Part shown: positions 7,437-14,633 of the stretch, in pieces
Layout: each line of letters begins with the position of its first letter
How positions within the stretch are numbered: position 1 is the stretch's first letter
Assembly: GCA_964058845.1 (NCBI GenBank)
Contig: CAXKVR010000152.1
Span: forward strand, 1-18,437
DNA from: Carex sylvatica
Lineage: Eukaryota > Streptophyta > Magnoliopsida > Poales > Cyperaceae
DNA length: 18,437 nucleotides
Reading direction: 5' to 3'
Position numbers and translations under genes: made by a program
Notes under the pieces: model-generated
The model's database searches: none
Seen by the model: the letters and a program-made list of their open reading frames with translations, nothing else
Told to the model about the DNA's origin: nothing

Positions 7437-8490
7437 TGTGCTTGTATGATCAAAGTTATAGTGGAAATACTTTTTCAATTAGTATAATCTTCTATAGAAG
7501 AAGGAAGATTTTGAGTCAAAAAATACGTGTGAATGTTTGATCAAAGTTATAATTAAGTGCAGACATAGGCGGACCCAAGGAGGGCTAGAGGTAGGCCAGT
7601 GTCTAGTTTTGGATTCAATTTTTTTTTTAGATTTAGTGGTTTGCTATATTTGTATCTACTTCTGGATTTAATTTACGGTTCAGTAGAATAAAATTATGCA
7701 GAAAAAAAAAGTTAGTCCAAACTGATTCGTGTAAAAAAAGAAAGAAAGAAAAAGAAATAGTCCGATTCGCTACGCCACTTAGAAGACTAGTTGATTTGTT
7801 AGAAGAAAAAAGAAGTTTGCTACGTACTAAGAAAATAAATATGTGCTGTGACTAGTCACGCTGTTACTTAGATCACATGTCGTGTCATGACTAAATTTGA
7901 AAGGATGGTCATAAAACGTGAACGGTCACAATATATAAATCATGCTGTGACAACACACGATGTGTCCAAATGTAAACGGTTACATTTATCATGTTTAACT
8001 ATTTTTTCATAATTTTGGTTAGTTTATTTTAGATTCATCATTCGATCAAGATCTAACGGTTCTAATTACACGTGACCATGTGTCGTGTCATGATCAAATC
8101 TTTTGTGTGACGTGCCTTATTGTGCCAAAATTTTGAAAGATGATCACGTCACGTAACCGGCACACATGTCATGACAGAACCATCTATTGTGCCGTGACAT
8201 ATTCGATCGTGTTGTGATTTTTTTTGGATCCCTATTCACTATTCCGCTTTGATTCACGGGGAGAAAGATGTTACACTTTTATCAATATTTTGTGCCTACT
8301 TCTAATGAAATTATGAATCCACTCCTGAACATAAATATTATTCTCATTGATAGAAAGAAAAAAGGAGACTTTGAATCAGCAAAAAATCAAGAAATGCATG
8401 TGCTGGTTCGATCAAAGTTATAATTAATTCTAGTCCTCTTTAGGTACAATATAATTGGAGACACTCCTTTCAATTATAGAAAAAATAAGA
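7437..8490. repeat. Mosaic repeat region with a decayed element between two diverged copies
   Basis: The word gatcaaagttat occurs at 7448, 7539 and 8410. The last two extend to the 18-mer gatcaaagttataattaa. Sequence around 7437-7560 and 8340-8490 is related (catgtgct.gt..gatcaaag; then ctttttcaatta versus cctttcaatta). Between them, near 7564, is a GGCGGACCCAAGG word, and near 8327 a sequence that reads CAGGAGTGGATTCA on the opposite strand. Such ends are common in plant hAT-type elements, but I found no matching TSD. A cluster of GTGCCGTGAC-like words fills about 7848-8218. The interpretation as an old insertion in a duplicated segment is tentative. Confidence 0.45.
7848..8218. repeat. Diverged GTGCCGTGAC-type repeat cluster
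   Basis: This stretch has many words related to those in the 544-914 element: gtgctgtgactagtcac, tgtcgtgtcatgac, gatcacgtcacgtaacc and gtgccgtgac. They are far more diverged. The bases just right of it, read in reverse, give TAGGGATCCAAAAAA, a hAT-like end at about 8234, but no convincing partner end or TSD is visible. Probably an old, decayed relative of the same or a similar element family. Confidence 0.5.
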
Positions 8491-9040
8491 CTTCGGCTCA
8501 TCCAAAAGGAGAACGTGAACTTATATGACTTTATAGCCCAGTCCTCAAGCCAAGCAAAAATATTAGCAGCGTAGTCTTCTCACGTCAACAAACGAATAAT
8601 TGAGTTACACAAAACACAAATATAATAGCTAAACCTATATATATAATTGTGTATTTTTCGTCAAAAATAAAATTTAATCAAAAGTTGGATATTTTTTTAA
8701 TATACATGTTAGCTGAAAATGCGCTAGCAACTTTCTAGAAAATGGTTTCGATCAAAAGTCATTAGTTGAAAATTTTGATTGGAGATTAAGTTTGAAATAA
8801 AAGACGTTCCTAGTGTTTGCAATTAGTGGGTCATTCCTGTTAAGATCGGGACCATCCGATTCGAATTCGCAACAATTCATTCTGAAGTGGAACGCGTTAA
8901 ATTCTTATTACAAAGGTTAAGAGAAAAAATAACTCTTATAAATAAATCAAATATGGTATAATATTCTGAACTTAATTATGAGAAATAATAAATGTATGTA
9001 TTTTCTTTTTTTACATATTTAACTTGTATTCTCGTTTATC
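8491..9040. other. Intergenic DNA with a fragment of an inverted-repeat family
   Basis: The stretch 8842-8896 (gatcgggaccatccgattcg and following) resembles the left arm and spacer of the inverted repeat at 13648-13800. Otherwise AT-rich with no recognised gene. Confidence 0.45.
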
Positions 9041-9058
9041 ACTTATGACGTCATAAGT
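9041..9058. promoter_or_regulatory. 18-bp perfect palindrome with a TGACGTCA core
   Basis: The sequence acttatgacgtcataagt equals its own reverse complement. TGACGTCA is the classical CRE-type core bound by bZIP dimers, including plant TGA factors. No gene start lies close by in this window, so a regulatory role is only a possibility. Confidence 0.4.
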
Positions 9059-10056
9059 ACTGGATCAAATTCAATTTAATATCTAATGCCGTATAAATCT
9101 AAATTGACGTGCAAATTTCAATGCTAATCGAATAAATGATATCAAATGAAATATTGAACCGAATTTGACTCGATACCCATTAAATCTCTTTACTCCCATC
9201 ACCACATATCTCATAATTTTATTTTTATTATCTACATTTTTTTTTTAACCCGGGCACAGTGACAGACGTCAAGCAAAAAAACAGCTGTCAAATTCGCTGT
9301 TATTTTCAATAAGAGACATTAACCTTTCCTTTTTTTTTTTTGCATTTGTCACCAAATGAAATCGCTGATTTTTCTTCAATAAACGTGTTTTAATTATTTG
9401 ATTCGATAAATATAATATTTGTACAAATAGAGAGACCACATGAAATAGAAAAGAATTTGATGATAAGTAGAAAAGAAAAATAGAAATTAAGGGTCTCAAA
9501 ATTGGGTCCACATGAAAGCACCCAACAAGCTCTAATTTATAATCAATATTTTGGAGAGATGCTTTCAATGACACCACATTATTCCAATTCCACCTTCTTT
9601 CTGTTTTTTTCTTTAGTCCCTTTTTATGACCTAATTTAATTCTCTTCTTCTCTCTTGGGTTTTGGGTTTGGATCCAATATCCAATTAGTAATTAATATTT
9701 ATCACCATGGTGGACCCACTAATACCAAACTCACCTACATTTTATCTTTGTTTTAATTTTTTTCTTTCTCTTTCCATTTATGTGTTTATGTGTTTTTATT
9801 TGTTACATCACTAGCAAAATAAAGTCTTGATGAATAATTTATGAGCATTTTATTTTATTTGAGAATACGTATGTCATTTTCATTTTCTACCTCGTCTATA
9901 TTGAAATATTTTAACATTATCTTCATTGACTTGGATATTTGTATAATAATCTTAAACCTTATTATACTTTATTTTTAATAATCCTACTTATAATTATCAT
10001 CAAATTTACTTGTTATTTCTATACAATGCTTGAAGGTAGTTTCTATGCATACTATA
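9059..10056. other. Gene-free AT- and pyrimidine-rich DNA
   Basis: Contains pyrimidine-rich stretches around 9590-9660 and 9745-9780 and a short GC-richer patch near 9247-9300. A 102-codon frame on the minus strand (9269-9577) has low complexity and no domain, and I do not regard it as a gene. No RNA gene or element end is supported. Confidence 0.4.
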
Positions 10057-10065
10057 TAAAAATCC
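10057..10065. repeat. Left 9-bp target-site duplication
   Basis: taaaaatcc directly precedes the left terminus GAGTAGAACTAGGG of the Mutator-like element and is repeated exactly at 10692-10700. Confidence 0.8.
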
Positions 10066-10691
10066 GAGTAGAACTAGGGTGTTCTTAAGCTCATCAAAGT
10101 GTTTGGTAAGCTTAATTAACTCTAAAACCCATCAAATTGTTTTAAGCACATATTAATATGGAGAACAAGATGAATGGTTCGGATCGACGTTTTGGATTTT
10201 GAAATTTTAAATTTGGACCGTATGCATATCGGGCCATATGCATATGAATGCACATTAGTCACTATATATATATATGAGTAGAACTAGGGTGTTCTTAAGC
10301 TCACCAAAGTATTTGGTGAGCTTAACTCCAAAATTCATCAAATCGGTTTCAAATGACGAATCTGAACCGTTAGAACCCGCCTACCTTACGAGTGATGCGT
10401 CTACATCTGAAAATTTTAAACATTCGAATTAATTTAGTATGAAGTCAATTGGTCAAAATTAGAAGGTTAATAAATTAATTTTAGTGCATTCATTTTTTGA
10501 ATGTTTTTTGACCGCTTGACTCATATTAAATTAATTTGAATGTTTAAAATTTTCACATGTAGACGCATCACTCGTAAGGTAGGCGGATCGATTTCAACGG
10601 TTTGGATTCGTCATTTGAAACCGATTTGATAGGTTTTGCAGTTAAGTTCACCAAACACTTTGATGAGCTTAAGAACACCCTAGTTCTACTC
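10066..10691. mobile_element. Non-autonomous Mutator-like element with an extra internal terminus
   Basis: The element spans 626 bp between exact 9-bp TSDs (taaaaatcc). The outer ends match as inverted repeats from GAGTAGAACTAGGGTG through about 50 bp. Inside, a second copy of the left terminus begins at 10276, preceded by a TA run. From there to 10691 the sequence is a foldback, with arms of about 190 bp each (10276-10465 and about 10503-10691) at roughly 90% similarity by eye. A perfect palindrome near the inner left end has 14-bp arms at 10295-10308 and 10312-10325. Nine-base TSDs and long inverted arms indicate the Mutator superfamily. There is no transposase. The doubled left end suggests nested insertion, unequal exchange or end-swapping. 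Confidence 0.8.
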
Positions 10692-10700
10692 TAAAAATCC
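10692..10700. repeat. Right 9-bp target-site duplication
   Basis: Exact copy of 10057-10065, immediately outside the right terminus ..ctagttctactc. Confidence 0.8.
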
Positions 10701-10989
10701 AAGTGAATTGTAAAAGAATATTTTCTTTCTTTTACAATTCTTTCTGTTAGTTTAGATGATAAATAAATAATTATTTATACATGCTAATGTGCATTGATTT
10801 GATACTTAATTGTGATAATTAATAACATTACCATTAATTTTAAAAAGTTATAAAATTGACTAATTAAAATGTTGTAACGGTTAAATAACTAAGTAGAATA
10901 ACATTCAATCAATATTTTATTTTTAGTTTTCAAAACATTTTGTTCCATCAATATTTATTTTTTAATCGGACTGTTAGAATACCATAAAC
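10701..10989. other. Intergenic AT-rich DNA
   Basis: Simple AT-rich sequence between two transposons, including a short inverted repeat at about 10709-10741 (gaattgtaaaagaa / ttcttttacaattc). No gene. Confidence 0.4.
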
Positions 10990-11157
10990 CAGTGTTATAA
11001 ATAATGGTATGCGATTATCAGACAGACAGGATATCGCTAAGCGATTAATCAGAAATAATCGGGAATTATTAGTCATAATAAAAAATAATCAGTTTAATTA
11101 TCGTCAATAACTAATTGAGTGATTAATCGATCTAAACGGATGTTTTTTACAACACTG
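10990..11157. mobile_element. 168-bp hAT-like MITE with GATTAATC subterminal repeats
   Basis: The left end reads CAGTGTTATAAATAATGG. The right end, reverse-complemented, reads CAGTGTTGTAAAAAACATCC. Flanking 8-mers ccataaac (10982-10989) and ccgcaaac (11158-11165) agree at 6 of 8 positions, consistent with an aged 8-bp TSD. The interior carries repeated GCGATTATC / GCGATTAATC / GTGATTAATCG words towards both ends, again the subterminal-motif layout of hAT elements. It has no coding capacity. Confidence 0.7.
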
Positions 11158-11165
11158 CCGCAAAC

Positions 11166-12795
11166 CAAGCAACACAACACAATACATAAATTATTTCATA
11201 CACACTCCTTGAGTCGTCTCTCCCTTTTAACACCCTTTTGTCCTTTACCTTGGAATTTGGTGAATATCTATTGTAGTGCTTACCCTTTAATGCATATTGT
11301 ACCATATATGAGAAACAATCCGAAATTTTTATTAATACATCCTCAAGAAAAAAAAAATCAAAGTTTTCTTCACCTTTTTTTTTCTTAAAATTGCCCCTAC
11401 TGCTGTTTTTTTTTTCCGAACAAATAAGATATAGATGTAAGAGGATTAAGTACTGATGAGTAAAATTATTCACTAATTAATTTTTTAATGATGAATATCA
11501 ACCTCACAAATATATAATCCTCACTAAATGACTAAACAAAACAACAATGCTATATTAGTTCAAGTAAAAAAGAGAGTAAATGATACTCCTTATTTTTTGT
11601 AATATTAAAACTCAATTTTAGAATGTTTATTATTGTAAAAGAAAATAAGTATCTGACTATAGACTTTAGGATTTGTGTACTCTAGGTTCCCAAATTGTAT
11701 TTTCAAATTTTGAAATAAAAAATATGCTTTTGATTGTGTGAGGTTAATCGAATGGTTACAAAAATATAGAATTCATGATATCTTTTTATTCAAAATACAT
11801 AAAAAAAAAAAAAAAATTGCCAGGAGGTCCATGAAATATAAGTTCCAAAAAATATAATTCATGATGTAAAAAGGTTTTTCTGTAAAGTTCCATCGATCTG
11901 TGAGTTTAATTTTTATTTTACACATTTTTTTATGATTTGATACTTTTCGAAAAAAAAGGAAGTATATAATTCTTATCAATTCAATTTGAGAGGAGATAAA
12001 AAAATTAGGTGATTTTTCATTATTTTTTTATTTTGATTGGAATGTGTTTTGATTTTCTCAATTTTTGTATTAGTCATTGAACTGAGATTTTTTTTTATCG
12101 AATTTGTTATTTTTCTGTTGTTAATTTATCATTTTAACATAGTCGTGCAATAAAATTTATTTTATTTTTTATTTCAATCATATAAATCAGTCTTATTAAT
12201 TTATCCGGGTTGCTAACTCAATGATATATATAGAGAAAGGAAGTGTATATCTAACAATTTATGTATCTTAGAATTTAGAATACTACTTAATTCATATATT
12301 ACTACCATTCAAAATAAAAATGGAGATTAATTGATTCCAAAATTTCTATAATTCAGAAGAGTTTTTGCAGTCAATTATTAGAAAAACTATATATAAGTGT
12401 GAATTTTCTCCATCCAAAAAGAACTTTTATATTTTAGAAAATGTCTCAAAATCTCATTTCCATCTAATTATACTAGTGTTGTTCAACACTTCAATGATTC
12501 ATGCCAGCCAGATGTTTTTATTTGCTCTTCAGAACCAAAAAAAATGTTTACTAATATGGTTAATGGATTCACATTGAATGCATCACTGTCAAAACTTAAA
12601 AAGAGAGGTATATTAAGTAAAAAAAATATAAAAAAGTTTATTATTATTATATCAGCAAAATATTACAAAAGGAAGACGGAGACTCAAGTCCCAGTGAGCC
12701 TTCCAACCGAGTAAAACAAAATTATATTTAAATTAATAAAGTGTTACGCAACTTCCGGGAAATAGACCTTAAAAAAAAAACTTCCGTGAAGTAAC

Positions 12796-12798
<3 letters not shown>
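11166..12798. other. Gene-free AT-rich DNA
   Basis: Homopolymer runs are frequent, for example A-runs near 11350 and 11803 and T-runs near 11410. Several frames of 68-108 codons on both strands (around 11119-11473, 11773-11979, 12365-12577) overlap each other or have biased composition and no domain. A slightly richer patch at about 12655-12710 (ggaagacggagactcaag and following) stands out from the surroundings but is unidentified. Confidence 0.45.

Positions 12799-12871
<73 letters not shown>
12799..12871. repeat. (AT)n microsatellite, about 36 repeats
   Basis: An uninterrupted alternating AT tract of about 73 bp. It is preceded by two related words, acttccgggaa (12749) and acttccgtgaa (12780). 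Such long perfect tracts are usually length-polymorphic between individuals. Confidence 0.95.
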
Positions 12872-12872
<1 letters not shown>

Positions 12873-13427
12873 TAGAAGAATATAAGGACTCTATATTCAA
12901 GACGTTGATGTCCCATCCAACACATCTAACAATAAAAATAAAGAAGTTAGTGATTAGATGACTGACTAATGTTAGGAATGTGAAAATATTAGAGAAACAT
13001 CGAATTAAATAAAATAGAAAAATAGAGATTTCTACTCGTCCAGGAGCTATCTACGAAAAATAAACAACATAAATTACTGAACGTGTGAGAACGTGAACGA
13101 ATTTTCTTATGAACTTGCCGAGTTATATAAATCCATTTTATCTTATCAATATCAATACACAAATTAAATTCATTTTATCCATTCTTCGTTCCATCAACAT
13201 ACGTTGCAAAAAAAAAAAACAAATAATACGGAGTAAGCTACAAAGTTCAATAACCGATTATTTAACGGCGTTTCTTTATAATTGTTTTAATAAAACAACT
13301 ATTCAAACAAACTGGATTTATCCACACAAATTATTGTTCATTATCCTAGTTTCAAATAATTTCTTTTATCAATGAAATTTGTACTACCCGTCAAATCCGA
13401 TTATTGAATTTGATATATATATATGTG
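12872..13427. other. Intergenic DNA, nothing recognised
   Basis: AT-rich with no supported gene. An 88-codon frame at 13109-13375 is composed almost entirely of I, N, K, L, F and S codons expected from AT-rich DNA and has no domain. Confidence 0.4.
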
Positions 13428-13573
13428 TGTGGATTAATTAATTGTTGATGCTATTAAGTCAATTATAGAGATGTTGATGCTATTAAGCCCAAACAAATAA
13501 AACAAAAGAACTTCAATTTGACATAGAGATGTGGATTAATTTGTTCAAAGGGCCAGAACTTCAATTTGACATA
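13428..13573. repeat. Interleaved short direct repeats
   Basis: gttgatgctattaag occurs at 13444 and 13473 (period 29). agaacttcaatttgacata occurs at 13507 and 13555 (period 48). tgtggattaatt occurs near 13428 and 13530. The interleaving suggests several local duplication events. Confidence 0.85.
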
Positions 13574-13647
13574 TTCTGGATGCAACTTCCGTGATGGTAA
13601 TCAAACCTATTTCTTCTCTACTCTGCTTCTCTCGAATTCAGATTCAG

Positions 13648-13800
13648 ATAAAGTGAAGCAACTCAATTTTTGAGTTTTAGGTCAGGACCGTCTGATTTGA
13701 ATCTGCGAGAATCTATTTCTGAGTGAAGTGCACACATCCCGAGTGACGGAATCAAATCGGATGGTCTCAATCCAAAATTCAAAAATTGGGTTACTTTAGG
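13648..13800. mobile_element. Inverted-repeat (MITE-like) element ahead of the F-box relic
   Basis: Arms of about 55 bp at 13648-13703 and 13746-13800 are imperfect reverse complements. Shared parts are (c/a)taaagt, caatttttga.ttt, and gacc.tc.gatttga. A related fragment without the second arm is at 8842-8896, so this is a repeated family. No clear TSD was found. Confidence 0.55.
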
Positions 13801-13839
13801 AGATCCGGACCAGCCTCTCTCTCCTTCCTCTTCTCTCCC

Positions 13840-14113
13840 ATGGTAGTGAAAAGAATTATGGCATTCATAAGATCAATAGTTTGCCTGATGATGTTCACAC
13901 GCATATCCTATATTTTCTTACTACAAAAGAGGCTATGCAGATAGGCATCTTGTCCAAATGACATGGGCTTCTGTGCCGAATCTGAAATTTGTCATTGAAG
14001 AGTTGGGGTTGCCAGAGATTATTGATGATGAAATGGCAGTAGAATATATTTGTGAACAAATTCAATCAACTTGTCAAAAATGTGTTCGAGAAACGAGAGA
14101 CATTATGTGTTAA
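13840..14113 (+). pseudogene. F-box gene remnant
   Basis: One frame from about 13869 reads KINSLPDDVHTHILYFLTTK followed by EAMQIGILSK. This is a close fit to the plant F-box signature LPDD.L..IL.FL.TKEA....LSK. A TGA then interrupts at 13959-13961. In the next frame the sequence continues TWASVPNLKFVIEEL and runs open to TAA at 14111-14113. The family normally has RW and a few more residues at this junction, so a small deletion shifted the frame. An ATG at 13840, after a pyrimidine-rich leader, is in a third frame and would need another indel to join the F-box. Only about 80 codons remain, where such proteins usually have 300-450 residues. F-box proteins recruit substrates to SCF ubiquitin ligases; this copy is almost certainly non-functional. 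It lies just upstream of the 3'-flank repeat of the RLP unit. Confidence 0.7.
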
Positions 14114-14132
14114 CATATTTCGACTTTGATTG

Positions 14133-14221
14133 GATTATGAAGTTTATTGGCCTTGTAAATCCTCAACAGAGCACAAATCATTTTTTTTTCTTTGATTCAC
14201 GTTTCCAAAAGGTTGCCTATA
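14133..14221. repeat. 3'-flank segment duplicated at 1501-1593
   Basis: Same-orientation match to 1501-1593. Here it runs uninterrupted past cctata into acaatttaattt, whereas the other copy is broken at that point by the CGGAT-rich hAT-like element. This copy therefore shows what the left side of that insertion site looked like before. Confidence 0.75.
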
Positions 14222-14585
14222 ACAATTTAATTTAATTCTCCTTGTAAGCCCCAAAGAAAAGCAAGCCACATTTGATTTGTTAATTCTAGCTAAGTTCGAA
14301 AACCCAGTTTAAAGTTCTTTAAAGTTTACAGCTAACTCAAAAGCAATTCTTATGTTCATAGACAGATAATTATCACCTCAACGGTTAGCTCAATCAAGCA
14401 ATTCTTATGTTCAATATATGTGGTATCTTTGGATGAAATCCAAATATAGCAGATAATTATACAAGTTCCTAGCATACATTATGTTCCCATAAAAAAGGGT
14501 ATTTCATAGACAAGCACACACACTCAAGAAAATACATAGTGATCCATACCCATTTAATAAGTACAAAAGCTCAGAGATATATCCA
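14222..14585. other. 3' flank of the intact RLP gene
   Basis: AT-rich sequence with a repeated agcaattcttatgttca word (about 14342 and 14397). It probably contains the 3' UTR and polyadenylation region of the minus-strand RLP, but no unambiguous AATAAA signal is seen near the stop codon. Confidence 0.4.
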
Positions 14586-14633
14586 TCAATGAAAATGTCG
14601 AAAGTAAAACTTATCGACAATTAAATTAAACTA
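14586..14633 (-). other. Stop codon and in-frame continuation of the RLP tail
   Basis: The TAG stop (14631-14633) is followed by 14 sense codons reading FNLIVDKFYFRHFH and then TGA (14586-14588). The aromatic and basic character resembles the short juxtamembrane tails of RLPs, so the TAG may be a recent nonsense change shortening the tail. This is an inference from composition and position. Confidence 0.45.

Noticed and set aside
7766..8242. 8-bp TSD (ttcgctac / ttcactat) around the diverged GTGCCGTGAC cluster
   Set aside because: Six of eight bases match, but the left side has no terminus resembling the right-hand TAGGGATCCAAAA end.
7564..8327. A complete hAT element between the GGCGGACCCAAGG word and the inverted CAGGAGTGGATTCA word
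   Set aside because: The terminal resemblance is real but the flanking 8-mers (agtgcaga and aacataaa) do not match, so a complete insertion cannot be claimed.
9269..9577. 102-codon minus-strand frame
   Set aside because: Low-complexity AT-rich composition with a lysine run from an A-tract, no recognisable domain and no paralog in the window.
9660..9720. Possible start of a gene at the pyrimidine-rich leader followed by ccatggtgg
   Set aside because: The ATG in ccatggtgg opens only a short frame with no recognisable product.
11119..11473. Overlapping 89- and 108-codon frames on opposite strands
   Set aside because: They overlap almost fully and include homopolymer-encoded K and F runs. There is no domain and no codon pattern favouring either strand.
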